A stretch of DNA of 64,000 nucleotides from SFEL01 sp964392455 (GTDB taxonomy: Bacteria; Bacillota; Clostridia; Christensenellales; CAG-138). Every line of letters begins with the position of its first letter. Position 1 is the stretch's first letter. Below the pieces are notes generated by a model. The model saw nothing but the letters and a program-made list of their open reading frames with translations, made no database searches and had not been told where the DNA came from. The stretch spans positions 7,810 through 71,809 of the forward strand of contig CAYMPG010000009.1 in the NCBI GenBank assembly GCA_964392455.1. The letters run 5' to 3'. Shown here in pieces: positions 32,090-41,006 of this stretch. Made by a program: the position numbers and the translations under genes.

Positions 32090-32813
32090 TATACTCACCC
32101 TTTTCCCGGAAATGTTTGAGGGGCCAATGGGCTCCAGCATGCTGGGAAGGGCCAGAGATAAGGGAATACTGGATATACGCCTGCACAATATACGGGATTA
32201 TTCCCAGAGCAAGCACAGCAATACTGATGATTATCCCTTTGGCGGCGGAGCCGGCATGGTAATGATGGCTCAGCCCATATTCTCCTGCCTGGATGCGGTG
32301 GATCCTGACCACGAGGCACTGAGGATAGTTATGGCACCCCGTGGGAAGACCCTCAGCGTGACCACTGCACGGGAGCTTGCCCTGAAAGACAGGCTGCTTT
32401 TCCTCTGCGGCCATTATGAGGGCATAGACGAAAGGGCCATGGAGCAGATGGATATGGAAATGTCCATAGGGGACTATGTGCTTACCGGCGGCGAGCTTCC
32501 GGCAATGGTATGCGTGGATTGCCTCAGCCGCTTTATTCCGGGGGTGCTGGGCAGCGCAGAATCTGCCGAGGAGGAGTCCTTTTCAGATGGGCTGCTTGAA
32601 TATCCCCAGTATACCCGCCCGGCGGTGTTCAGGGGGATGGAGGTGCCTGAGGTGCTGCTGAATGGCAATCATGCACTCATTGCAAAGTGGCGCAGGGAAA
32701 GGTCAATAGAGACCACCTACCGGGTGCGCCCTGAGCTGATAGATGAAGCCCGCCTGGACAAGAAGGAAAAGCTCTTTCTCAATGGGCTGAAAAATCAGGA
32801 AAACAGGCAATAA
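32079..32813 (+). CDS. trmD: tRNA (guanine(37)-N1)-methyltransferase
   Basis: A 244-residue SPOUT methyltransferase that makes m1G37, essential for frame maintenance. LRIDILTLFPEMFEGPMG is the family N-terminus; the trefoil-knot SAM site is in LLFLCGHYEGIDERAM and SIGDYVLTGGELPAM (about 107-155). I place the start at TTG 32079: GGAGGAGGTG lies 7 bases upstream inside rimM, and no ATG gives the right N-terminus. The overlap with rimM is 11 bases. Confidence 0.95.
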   Translation: MRIDILTLFPEMFEGPMGSSMLGRARDKGILDIRLHNIRDYSQSKHSNTDDYPFGGGAGMVMMAQPIFSCLDAVDPDHEALRIVMAPRGKTLSVTTARELALKDRLLFLCGHYEGIDERAMEQMDMEMSIGDYVLTGGELPAMVCVDCLSRFIPGVLGSAESAEEESFSDGLLEYPQYTRPAVFRGMEVPEVLLNGNHALIAKWRRERSIETTYRVRPELIDEARLDKKEKLFLNGLKNQENRQ

Positions 32814-32818
32814 ACCCC

Positions 32819-32847
32819 TTGCAAACACGGTAGCTGCATGGTATAAT
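32819..32847 (+). promoter_or_regulatory. Promoter for rplS
   Basis: TTGCAA and TATAAT with a 17-base spacer and TGG before the -10 box, right after the trmD stop. The leader to the rplS start is about 70 bases and contains short complementary pieces (GTCC/GGAC and ACGA/TCGT) that could form a regulatory leader; no known leader family was recognised. Confidence 0.8.
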
Positions 32848-32922
32848 ATCTGCGTTTGTGACAACGGATGGTCCTCTGGCGGCGGACAGTCGTATACGAA
32901 CATTCGTAGGAAGGAGAATAAA

Positions 32923-33276
32923 ATGTCCAACATCATCAGAGAACTCGAAAAAGAACAGCTCCGCAGCGACCTGCCCAAGCTGGAGATTGGCGATACCGTT
33001 CGCGTATTCGTCAAGGTCGTTGAAGGCAACCGCGAGCGCCTCCAGAACTTTGAAGGCATCGTGATTAAGCAGCAGGGCGGCGGCATCCGCCAGTCCTTCA
33101 CCGTACGCCGTGTATCCTATGGCGTAGGCGTAGAGCGCACCTTCCCCTATCATAGCCCTCGTATCGGCCGCATCGAAGTGGTTCGTCACGGTAAGGTTCG
33201 CAGGGCCAAGCTGTACTACCTCCGCAATCGCGTTGGTAAGGCTGCCAAGGTGGTCGAACGCATCGTATCCAAGTAA
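32923..33276 (+). CDS. rplS: 50S ribosomal protein L19
   Basis: A 117-residue ribosomal protein at the subunit interface. LEIGDTVRVFVKVVEGNRER, QNFEGIVIKQQGGG and the C-terminal RRAKLYYLRNRVGKAAKV are family stretches. AAGGAGAA precedes the ATG. It has its own strong promoter and terminator, although it follows trmD, and uses the high-expression codon set. Confidence 0.98.
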   Translation: MSNIIRELEKEQLRSDLPKLEIGDTVRVFVKVVEGNRERLQNFEGIVIKQQGGGIRQSFTVRRVSYGVGVERTFPYHSPRIGRIEVVRHGKVRRAKLYYLRNRVGKAAKVVERIVSK

Positions 33277-33299
33277 TCAAAGCCAAACGGCAAGGCATT

Positions 33300-33333
33300 G
33301 CCCCTGTTCCTATGGAATGGGGGCTTGTTTTTT
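33300..33333 (+). terminator. Terminator of rplS
   Basis: An 11-bp stem with two G-U pairs (33300-33310 with 33314-33324), TAT loop, then a T-rich tail. Confidence 0.9.
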
Positions 33334-33334
33334 C

Positions 33335-33363
33335 TTGGCGGGGAGAGAAAATACTGGTATACT
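33335..33363 (+). promoter_or_regulatory. Promoter for rbgA
   Basis: TTGGCG and TATACT with a 17-base spacer and TGG before the -10 box, 32 bases before the start. Confidence 0.65.
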
Positions 33364-33395
33364 GATAAAATAGAGTAACGTAACATGGAGGAAGT

Positions 33396-34289
33396 ATGCT
33401 TATTCAATGGTATCCGGGCCATATGGCCAAGGCCAGGCGGCAGCTTATTGAAAACCTTAAGCTGATAGACGTGGTGGTGGAGATAGTGGACGCAAGGGCG
33501 CCAAGGGCTACCCGCAACCCTGACTTTGATGACCTTTTTAAAGAGAAAAAGCGGGTGGTGCTGCTGAATAAGAGCGATCTTGCCTCACCGGTGGAAACCA
33601 AAAACTGGATAGCCGCCTACAGAGGGCAGAATATAAGCGCAATAGAGTTTGTGGCCACAAATTCCGCAAAGAAAAAGGCCGCCCTTGACCTTATACAAAA
33701 GGCGGCAGAGGAAAAGATACAGCGGTCTCTGGATAAGGGAATAAAGAAAACCGTCAGGGTAATGGTAGTGGGTATACCCAATGTGGGCAAGTCTACCTTC
33801 ATTAACCGCATAGCCGGTATGAACCGTACCATCGTTGGGGATAAGCCCGGCGTTACCAAGGGGCAGCAGTGGGTAAAAATTACTCCGTACCTTGAGCTGA
33901 TGGATACTCCGGGGCTGCTGTGGCCCAAGCTGGAGGATGCGGTGCTTGCAAGGCATGTGGCCTATATCGGCTCCATAAAGGATGATATTATGGATACGGA
34001 GGAGCTGGCGGCGCTGCTGCTGAGCGACCTTATGGAGCTTTGTCCCGAGGAGCTCATGGCAAGGTACAAAAAGCTGGAAAAGGACATGGCACCCGAGGAG
34101 CTGCTGGAGGGGGTATGCAGAAGCCGTGGCTTTGTGCTGAGCGGCGGAAAGCTGGATACCGAGCGGGCTGCAAGGATAGTGCTTGATGAATTCCGCAGCG
34201 GCAAAATAGCAAGGGTCACGTTGGACAGGGCAGAAATACCCGCAGACGAGGGCAAGCCCGAGGAGGCCGCCAATGGCCAGGATGAATGA
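33396..34289 (+). CDS. rbgA: Ribosome biogenesis GTPase RbgA (YlqF)
   Basis: A 297-residue circularly permuted GTPase needed for late 50S assembly. The permuted motif order is visible: G4 NKSD near residue 58, then G1 GIPNVGKST near 126-134, then G3 DTPG. The N-terminus IQWYPGHMAKARR is the family mark, and a C-terminal ANTAR-like helical domain follows. The start has a GGAGG site. Its 3' end overlaps rnhB by 17 bases. The order rplS-rbgA-rnhB matches Bacillus. Confidence 0.96.
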   Translation: MLIQWYPGHMAKARRQLIENLKLIDVVVEIVDARAPRATRNPDFDDLFKEKKRVVLLNKSDLASPVETKNWIAAYRGQNISAIEFVATNSAKKKAALDLIQKAAEEKIQRSLDKGIKKTVRVMVVGIPNVGKSTFINRIAGMNRTIVGDKPGVTKGQQWVKITPYLELMDTPGLLWPKLEDAVLARHVAYIGSIKDDIMDTEELAALLLSDLMELCPEELMARYKKLEKDMAPEELLEGVCRSRGFVLSGGKLDTERAARIVLDEFRSGKIARVTLDRAEIPADEGKPEEAANGQDE

Positions 34290-34902
34290 AGCTGAAAGGC
34301 TATTGGAGCTTACAAGGATAGAAACAGAATACTGGAGCAGGGGCATACTGCCTGCCGGCATGGACGAGGTGGGCAGGGGGCCTCTTGCGGGGCCTGTGGT
34401 AACGGCCTGTGTGGTGCTGCCGCCGGAGCCGCTGATAAAGTATGTAAATGACTCAAAGAAGCTGTCTCAGGGGCGCAGGGAAAAGCTGTATCCCGAAATA
34501 AAGGCGACGGCGCTGGCCTGTGCCACAGGCTGGAAAAGCCCCGAGGATATAGACAGCCTGAATATACTGAATGCCACCCGGCGAGCCTTTGAGGAGGCCT
34601 TTAACGCATTGGAAAGCAAGCCGCCGGTGGTGCTGCTGGATGCTATGACAGGAGTGGATATAGGGGCAGAGCAGCATTCCTTTATACACGGGGATGCCCT
34701 GAGCTATCTTATTGCCGCAGCATCAATAGTTGCCAAGGTGGAGAGGGATAGATACATGGTGGAGATGGATGCCCTGTATCCCCAATATGGCTTTGCAAGA
34801 AATAAGGGCTACGGCACGGCAGAACACATTGCCGCATTGAAAAAATACGGCCCCTGCCCAATACACAGGCGCACCTTCATAAAAAACTTTATAGGAGACT
34901 GA
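34273..34902 (+). CDS. rnhB: Ribonuclease HII
   Basis: A 209-residue endonuclease cleaving RNA in RNA/DNA hybrids and misincorporated ribonucleotides. The acidic active site begins with D31-E32 in GMDEVGRGPLAGP; NDSKKLSQGRRE (59-70), LLDAMTG and AASIVAKVERDR follow in the usual order. The ATG at 34273 has GAGGAGG 6 bases upstream within rbgA. The overlap implies coupled translation. Confidence 0.96.
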   Translation: MARMNEAERLLELTRIETEYWSRGILPAGMDEVGRGPLAGPVVTACVVLPPEPLIKYVNDSKKLSQGRREKLYPEIKATALACATGWKSPEDIDSLNILNATRRAFEEAFNALESKPPVVLLDAMTGVDIGAEQHSFIHGDALSYLIAAASIVAKVERDRYMVEMDALYPQYGFARNKGYGTAEHIAALKKYGPCPIHRRTFIKNFIGD

Positions 34903-34905
34903 CCC

Positions 34906-35259
34906 ATGAGCAACAGCCGTGAAAGGGGAATACGTGGGGAAAACATAGCCGCTTTGTATATGGAAAAAAGCGGCTTTACGCTTCTTGAGAGGAATTACCG
35001 GCGAACTGCCTGCGAGGTGGATATAATAGCCCTTGAAGGGGAGGTGCTGGTATTTACCGAGGTAAAGGCCAGAAGCAGCACAGCAGGCGGGCTGGGGCGG
35101 GAGGCCGTAAGCCTACGCAAGCAGCAGCGGCTTATAAGGGGAGCGCTGGAGTATATTGCGGAAAAGCGCGTGGACGATAGGTGCGGGCGCTTTGACGTGG
35201 CCGAGGTAGACCTTAATACAGGGGCGGTAAACTATATCAGAGATGCATTTCAGGTGTAA
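34906..35259 (+). CDS. yraN: YraN family (UPF0102) nuclease-fold protein
   Basis: A 117-residue protein with a Holliday-junction-resolvase-like fold. The putative nuclease residues are D39 (CEVDIIA), E52 and K54 (FTEVKARSS); GIRGENIAALYMEKSGF at the N-terminus is typical. Activity has not been settled for the family. It lies 3 bases after rnhB, and rnhB-yraN is a frequent pair. Confidence 0.93.
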   Translation: MSNSRERGIRGENIAALYMEKSGFTLLERNYRRTACEVDIIALEGEVLVFTEVKARSSTAGGLGREAVSLRKQQRLIRGALEYIAEKRVDDRCGRFDVAEVDLNTGAVNYIRDAFQV

Positions 35260-35294
35260 ATTTTTATGTATAGGGTGTGAAGCAGCACGTACTG

Positions 35295-35303
35295 TGGTAA
35301 AAT
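35295..35303 (+). promoter_or_regulatory. Extended -10 (TGGTAAAAT) for the GT-C gene
   Basis: TAAAAT at 35298-35303 after TGG, 30 bases before the start; the -35 region is weak. Confidence 0.5.
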
Positions 35304-35332
35304 AAGCCTATAAAACATATTTCAGAGGTATT

Positions 35333-38300
35333 ATGCGTAAAATTGCAGCGGCATTGTTTGCCTTGATGATTATTGCTGCGCCAATGGGCGCAGCCTTTGC
35401 CGATGAGCCGGTAAATATAGAAAACGGGGACTTTTCAGATATATATTCCGACGGTACTCCGGTGGGCTGGTATGTGGAAGCCTGGAATGATGATACGGGG
35501 GATTACCAGGTGGATGTGGCCGAGCAGGATGGATATAACTGCCTGCATATCGTAAGCTATCAGGATAACGATGTGCGCCTGTGCAAGGAGATAGCGGTGG
35601 AGCCTGATACCTGCTACAGGATAAGCTGCGAGGTAAAGGCCATGGCGGTGGAATATGGCGCCGGTGCAAACCTTTCGGTGCTGGATACCTTTGCCGCATC
35701 AGAGCCGGCCTATACCAATAGCGAATGGACTCCCATAAGCCTTGTGGGGCGAACCGAAAAGGATATGGATACCATGACCCTGTGCCTGCGTCTTGGGGGC
35801 TACAGCAGCCTGTCAATGGGCGAGGCGTGGTTCAGGGAGCTTACCATAACCAAGCTGGATGAGGCCCCGGCAGATGAAACCGTAAAGGATATAGCCATCG
35901 TAAGCCTGGATAATAGCAGCAGCGGCAGCACTGGCGGGGACAGCCTGCCGGTGGGGACGATGCTGCTGGCGGTAGCCTGTACTGCGGTTGCAGGCATATT
36001 GTGCTACAGGAAGTTTATCCTGCCTAAAAACAGCATTGGCGAAGGCCGGGGAAAGGATCAGCGGGCGGCAGTATTGCTGCTGGTGTCGGCACTGTGCGTA
36101 AGGTGTGCGCTGTCCATAGCATATTATGGGCACAGCACTGATATAAACTGCTTTATGGCCTGGGCATATTACCTTGCAGAGGGCGGCCCGGGGGTATTTT
36201 ACACATCCGGCTTCTTTGCAGATTATCCTCCCGGATATATGTATGCGCTGTGGCTGGCAGGGAGCATTGCAAAGGCCATGAATATCGCCTACGGCAGCAC
36301 GGCATATGCCCTGCTTGTAAAGGTGCCCGCCGTAATTGCAGACCTTGGCGCAGCCTATATTGTATACAGGCTGGCCTCGAAGCGCTATTCTGAAAGCACT
36401 GCACTGGCACTGATGGGCCTTGTGGCCTTTAATCCGGCAATGGCCTTCATATCCGGCGGCTGGGGCCAGGTGGATCAGGTTCTTACCATGCTGCTGCTGC
36501 TTACTGTGTATCTCTTTGAGGAGGACAGGCTGGAGCTTGCTGGCATAGTATATGGCGCAGCCATAATAACAAAGCCTCAGGCCCTTATGGCAGGGCCGCT
36601 GCTGGCTGCTGCATATTTTGCAAAGGTATATTCCGGCGGCAGGAAATACGTCCTGCGGACGCTTCTTTCAGTGGCAGGGGCGGTGGCAGCCATATTTGCC
36701 ATATCGCTGCCCTTTAAGGGCACGCAGGAGCCGCTGTGGTTTATAGGCAAGCTGGTGGGCACTGCCACCTCATATCCATATGCCAGCATAGAGGCCTTTA
36801 ACCTTATGGCGCTGCTGGGTGGAAACTGGGCCTCTGTGAATAGCGATCTGCTGGGCCTTACCTATGGCGCATGGGGCAGCATAATGATAGTGCTGTCCTG
36901 CGTGGGCTCCATATGGCTGTACCTCAGGGCAAAAAAAGAAAAGGGCTGCCTTGCGCTGTGCATGGGGCTGCTGCTTGCTGCCCTCTTTACACTGGGGCAG
37001 TATATGCACGAAAGGTATGTATTCCCGGTGCTTATGCTGGTGATGGCTGCATTCCTCTGCTATGGGGACAGGCGGCTTATAATCGCCTACATAATCTTCA
37101 CCTGCTCGCTGCTGCTGAATACCATTGCGGCCTTTGTAATAACCGACAATGTGAGCTGGCGGGGCAGCGGCTATGATTTTATCACCTTCCTGGGCAGCAT
37201 TATGACGGTGGCGGCCTTTGTATACCTTGCACAGGTGAGCATTGAGCTGCTTACAGGCAAAAAGCGGCAGCCCGCCTTTACATACAGGAGGGCCAATGCT
37301 GAAATCACCCTTAAGGGCGGCGAGCCCATGCCGGGATTCAGCAAAAAGGACAGGATATACTGCCTTGGCCTTACCGTAATATACGGGATAATAGCCCTTG
37401 TGAACCTTGGCAGCACCCAGGCCCCCCAGACATACTGGCGGGGAGGCTGGCAGAGCGAGGCTGCAAATATCACCTTTGACGGCAGCGTCACCATAGCCGA
37501 GGTGAGGGTGTTTGGCGGCATAGATGAAGGCCGTGCCGTTTTTACCTTTGACAGCGGCGATACCATTGAATATCAGCAATACAATAGCGATATGTATCGC
37601 TGGGAAACCATAAGCCAGGGCCCTGTAACTGCATCAGGTGTGAGCATTTCCGTGGATTACGGCGGGATATGGCTTAATGAAATAGCCTTCTTTGATGAAA
37701 ATGGGCAGCTTATCCCCGCATATTCACAGAATGCTCCGGAGCTTGTGGATGAGCCGAATATGATACCCGAGGTGCCATCCTACCTGACCGGTATGTATTT
37801 CGATGAGCTGTATCATGGGCGCACTGCCTATGAGCATCTTCACGGGCTGGAGCCATACGAAAACTCCCATCCGCCCCTTGGCAAGGTATTCATAATGCTG
37901 GGCATAGCGGTGCTTGGCATGAATCCTCTGGGCTGGCGTATAGTGGGGGCGCTGTTTGGCATAGCCATGGTGCCGATAATGTACGCCTTTGGAAGAAGGC
38001 TGTTTAAGAGCAGCGAGTATGCGCTGGTGGGCGCAGGGGTGTTTGCATTTGATTTTATGCACTATACCCAGACTCGCATTGCCACTATAGACGTATATGG
38101 CGTATTCTTTATAATACTGATGTATTACTTCATGTATCAGTATTATTGCATGAATTTTCATACCGATGGCCTTAAGGCCACGCTGAAGCCCCTTGGCCTT
38201 GCAGGGCTGTTCTTCGGCCTTGGAGCTGCCAGCAAGTGGATATGTATATACGCAGGGGGCGGCCTTGCAGTGATACTGTTTACGTCGCTGTATAAGCGAT

Positions 38301-39037
38301 ACAGGGAGTATATTACATTCAGCCAATCCGATGACAGGGCTCAGCGGGAGGCGGTAAAGGATTTCAGGCGCAATACGGTGCTGACGCTGCTGTGTTGCTG
38401 CGTGTTTTACATTGCAGTGCCGGTGGCAATATATATTGCCAGCTACATACCCTATATGCTGTGCGAATCTCCGTATGATTTAAGGGGCATATGGGGTGTG
38501 CAGGAGTTTATGTTCAGCTATCACAGCGGCCTTACCGCTACCCATCCCTATCAGTCCTCCTGGTGGCAGTGGCCGCTGGATATGAGGCCGGTATGGTACT
38601 TCATAAATTACAGCCTGCCTGAGGGCATGAGCTCTACTATCTCCGCCTTTGGCAACCCGGCCGTATGGTGGACGGGCTCCATAGGCACAGTCCTGCTCAT
38701 TGCAAGGCTGCTCAATGGAAAGCAGAGGGGAGATAAGAGCACATTTGTGCTGCTGGTGGGCCTTGGGGCAAATTATATACCCTGGGTGCTGGTGAGCCGC
38801 TGCACGTTTGCCTATCATTTCTTTGCAAGCGTCCCCTTTATAGTGCTGCTTACGCTGTGGCTTATAAAGGAGACAGAGCGGCGCAGGCCGGAGCTTGGCT
38901 GGATAAAGTGGGCATGGCTGGCGGCGGCAGTAATATTGTTTATAGTGTATTACCCGGTGATATCCGGCCTCCCTGCGCCTACCTCATACATTAAGGCGCT
39001 GGAGCTGCTGCCGGGCTGGGATTTCCTCGGATACTGA
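35333..39037 (+). CDS. Tandem GT-C glycosyltransferase (PMT-like) with an N-terminal jelly-roll domain
   Basis: A 1234-residue membrane protein. A signal peptide (1-23) leads a carbohydrate-binding-like beta domain at about 25-180 (VNIENGDFSD, DGYNCLHIVSY), then a membrane helix near 205. Residues about 240-640 are a first polytopic GT-C module with an early acidic loop (HSTDINCFMAWAYYLAEGG near 268). Residues 690-790 are a second extracytoplasmic beta segment. Residues 790-1230 are a second module of protein O-mannosyltransferase type, with YFDELYHGRTAYEHL near 822 and NSHPPLGK. It should use a polyprenyl-phosphate sugar outside the membrane; the acceptor is unknown. It lies between yraN and comM together with gtrA. 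Confidence 0.85.
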   Translation: MRKIAAALFALMIIAAPMGAAFADEPVNIENGDFSDIYSDGTPVGWYVEAWNDDTGDYQVDVAEQDGYNCLHIVSYQDNDVRLCKEIAVEPDTCYRISCEVKAMAVEYGAGANLSVLDTFAASEPAYTNSEWTPISLVGRTEKDMDTMTLCLRLGGYSSLSMGEAWFRELTITKLDEAPADETVKDIAIVSLDNSSSGSTGGDSLPVGTMLLAVACTAVAGILCYRKFILPKNSIGEGRGKDQRAAVLLLVSALCVRCALSIAYYGHSTDINCFMAWAYYLAEGGPGVFYTSGFFADYPPGYMYALWLAGSIAKAMNIAYGSTAYALLVKVPAVIADLGAAYIVYRLASKRYSESTALALMGLVAFNPAMAFISGGWGQVDQVLTMLLLLTVYLFEEDRLELAGIVYGAAIITKPQALMAGPLLAAAYFAKVYSGGRKYVLRTLLSVAGAVAAIFAISLPFKGTQEPLWFIGKLVGTATSYPYASIEAFNLMALLGGNWASVNSDLLGLTYGAWGSIMIVLSCVGSIWLYLRAKKEKGCLALCMGLLLAALFTLGQYMHERYVFPVLMLVMAAFLCYGDRRLIIAYIIFTCSLLLNTIAAFVITDNVSWRGSGYDFITFLGSIMTVAAFVYLAQVSIELLTGKKRQPAFTYRRANAEITLKGGEPMPGFSKKDRIYCLGLTVIYGIIALVNLGSTQAPQTYWRGGWQSEAANITFDGSVTIAEVRVFGGIDEGRAVFTFDSGDTIEYQQYNSDMYRWETISQGPVTASGVSISVDYGGIWLNEIAFFDENGQLIPAYSQNAPELVDEPNMIPEVPSYLTGMYFDELYHGRTAYEHLHGLEPYENSHPPLGKVFIMLGIAVLGMNPLGWRIVGALFGIAMVPIMYAFGRRLFKSSEYALVGAGVFAFDFMHYTQTRIATIDVYGVFFIILMYYFMYQYYCMNFHTDGLKATLKPLGLAGLFFGLGAASKWICIYAGGGLAVILFTSLYKRYREYITFSQSDDRAQREAVKDFRRNTVLTLLCCCVFYIAVPVAIYIASYIPYMLCESPYDLRGIWGVQEFMFSYHSGLTATHPYQSSWWQWPLDMRPVWYFINYSLPEGMSSTISAFGNPAVWWTGSIGTVLLIARLLNGKQRGDKSTFVLLVGLGANYIPWVLVSRCTFAYHFFASVPFIVLLTLWLIKETERRRPELGWIKWAWLAAAVILFIVYYPVISGLPAPTSYIKALELLPGWDFLGY

Positions 39038-39056
39038 TAAAATTATGGAGAACGGT

Positions 39057-39455
39057 ATGAAGGGCATAGGACATGGCCTGAGGCAGCTTATAAAGTATGG
39101 GCTGGTGGGCGTTATGAATACGGCAGTGGATTTTCTGGTCTACCAGCTCCTTACCTTTCTTGGGGTGAATTATGCCATAGCCCAGTGTGTATCGTATAGC
39201 TGCGGCATACTTAACAGCTATCTTTTTAACAGCCGCTGGACCTTTAAAGAAACTGCAAGGCATGAGCGCAGGGAGTTTATCTCATTTGCGGCGGTAAATA
39301 TCCTATCGCTGGGCATATCTGTGGCGCTGCTGAAGGTTTGCTACGATGCTCTTGGCATACAGAGCGACCTTATAAGCAAGGCCATAGTGACCCCCATAGT
39401 AATGGTCATCAATTTTATAGGCACAAAGCTTCTGGTTTTTAAAAAAACAAAATAA
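39057..39455 (+). CDS. GtrA family membrane protein
   Basis: About 132 residues with four predicted helices. The start of the family domain is LIKYGLVGVMNTAVDFLVYQ, and a conserved NSYLFNSRWTFKE segment lies between helices two and three. GtrA proteins are thought to move polyprenyl-linked sugars across the membrane, so this one probably supplies the donor for the GT-C enzyme encoded 19 bases upstream. I chose the ATG at 39057 (GGAG 6 bases upstream) over one at 39045. Confidence 0.9.
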   Translation: MKGIGHGLRQLIKYGLVGVMNTAVDFLVYQLLTFLGVNYAIAQCVSYSCGILNSYLFNSRWTFKETARHERREFISFAAVNILSLGISVALLKVCYDALGIQSDLISKAIVTPIVMVINFIGTKLLVFKKTK

Positions 39456-39476
39456 ACAGATCCGGAGGAACAGCCC

Positions 39477-41003
39477 ATGCTTGCTAAGCTCAAAAGCTAC
39501 GGACTGTATGGCCTGGATGGCTTCATGGTAACTGTGGAGGTGGACGTGAGCAACGGCCTTACCACATTTGAGATCGTGGGGCTGCCCGATGCGGCTGTGC
39601 GGGAATCACGGGAGCGTGTTCGTGCTGCCATAAAAAACAGCGGCTACACCTTTCCCATAGGGCGGGTGACTGTAAACCTTGCCCCGGCAGACAGGAAAAA
39701 AGAAGGCTCCGTATACGATTTGGCCATTGCCTTGGGCATACTGGCTGCTACGGAGCAGATACCCCACCTGCTGCCTGAGTATATCTACATAGGCGAGCTT
39801 GCGCTGGATGGGTCTATACGGGGCATAAACGGCCTGCTGCCCATGGTGATAAGCGCATATTCCGAGGGGATGGATACCTTTGTGGTGCCGGAGGAGAATG
39901 CGGGAGAGACCAGCTATATAGATGGGGTTACCGCCTATGGTGTGGGCAGCCTCAGGGAGGCGGGGGATTTTCTCAGCGGCAGCATACGCCTTGAGCCCCA
40001 GCAAAAGCGAAAGTGGAGCCCGGCACGGCTGAGCTATGGCAGCGATTTTTCCGAAATAAAGGGCCAGTATGCTGCAAAGCGCGCTGCGGAGATAGCTGCG
40101 GCAGGCGGCCATAATATGCTGCTGGTAGGAACGCCCGGGTCAGGCAAGACAATGCTTGCAAAGAGCATGCCCTCAATACTGCCTGAGCTTACCTTTGAGG
40201 AGGCGCTGGAGATAACTAAAATACAATCCATCACCGGCAGCATGACCGGCGATGATGGCATAGCCTGCGAAAGGCCATTCCGCTCGCCACATCATTCCGC
40301 ATCCACTGCGGCGCTGGTGGGCGGCGGGCAAAAGGCCCAGCCGGGAGAAATAAGCCTTGCACACTGCGGGGTGCTGTTTCTTGATGAATTTCCGGAGTTT
40401 CAAAAGGATGTGCTGGAGGCGCTGCGTCAGCCCCTTGAGGATGGCATGGTAAGCGTGACGAGGGCCAGCTTTAAGGCCACATACCCTGCGGACTTTATGC
40501 TGATAGCTGCAATGAACCCCTGCCCCTGCGGATACTTTGGCAGCCGCACCCAGGAATGCCGCTGCAAGCCCTATGAGGTATCCCGCTACAGGGGGCGCAT
40601 CAGCGGCCCCATGCTGGACAGGATAGATATGCATGTGGAAATGGCAGAGGTCGGGTATTCGGATATTACCTCAAAGAGCCCGGGCGAAAGCTCCGCAGCC
40701 ATACGGGAGAGGGTGGATGCTGCCCGCAGGATACAGCGGGAGCGGTATAAGAATGACGGTATAATATCCAATTCCCAGCTCACCTCCCGCCTTGTGAAGA
40801 AATACTGCAGAATGGATGAAAAGGCTGAAAACCTCATGAAGCAGGCCTACACCAAGATGAACCTCAGCGCCAGGGCCTATAATAGGATAATGAAGGTGGC
40901 CCGCACGATAGCAGACCTTGATGGCGGCGGGGATATAACCTCCACCCACATGGCGGAGGCCATACAATACCGTTCTGTGGATAAAAAGTACTGGGGAGGC
41001 TAA
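39477..41003 (+). CDS. comM: YifB/ComM-like Mg-chelatase AAA+ ATPase
   Basis: A 508-residue protein. An N-terminal Lon-protease-like ChlI domain (1-170) begins LAKLKSYGLYGLDGFMVTVE; a Mg-chelatase AAA+ core follows with Walker A GTPGSGKTMLAKS near 218 and the FRSPHHSAS block, and a C-terminal Mg_chelatase_C domain ends in AEAIQYRSVDKKYW. In Vibrio ComM is a branch-migration helicase helping transformation; its location next to dprA agrees with a DNA uptake or recombination role here. dprA starts 3 bases on. Confidence 0.93.
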   Translation: MLAKLKSYGLYGLDGFMVTVEVDVSNGLTTFEIVGLPDAAVRESRERVRAAIKNSGYTFPIGRVTVNLAPADRKKEGSVYDLAIALGILAATEQIPHLLPEYIYIGELALDGSIRGINGLLPMVISAYSEGMDTFVVPEENAGETSYIDGVTAYGVGSLREAGDFLSGSIRLEPQQKRKWSPARLSYGSDFSEIKGQYAAKRAAEIAAAGGHNMLLVGTPGSGKTMLAKSMPSILPELTFEEALEITKIQSITGSMTGDDGIACERPFRSPHHSASTAALVGGGQKAQPGEISLAHCGVLFLDEFPEFQKDVLEALRQPLEDGMVSVTRASFKATYPADFMLIAAMNPCPCGYFGSRTQECRCKPYEVSRYRGRISGPMLDRIDMHVEMAEVGYSDITSKSPGESSAAIRERVDAARRIQRERYKNDGIISNSQLTSRLVKKYCRMDEKAENLMKQAYTKMNLSARAYNRIMKVARTIADLDGGGDITSTHMAEAIQYRSVDKKYWGG

Positions 41004-41006
41004 GCC

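Noticed and set aside
35333..39037. Two separate genes in the long GT-C region
   Set aside because: The reading frame is continuous over 1234 codons with consistent codon use, and no internal ribosome site or stop marks a boundary.
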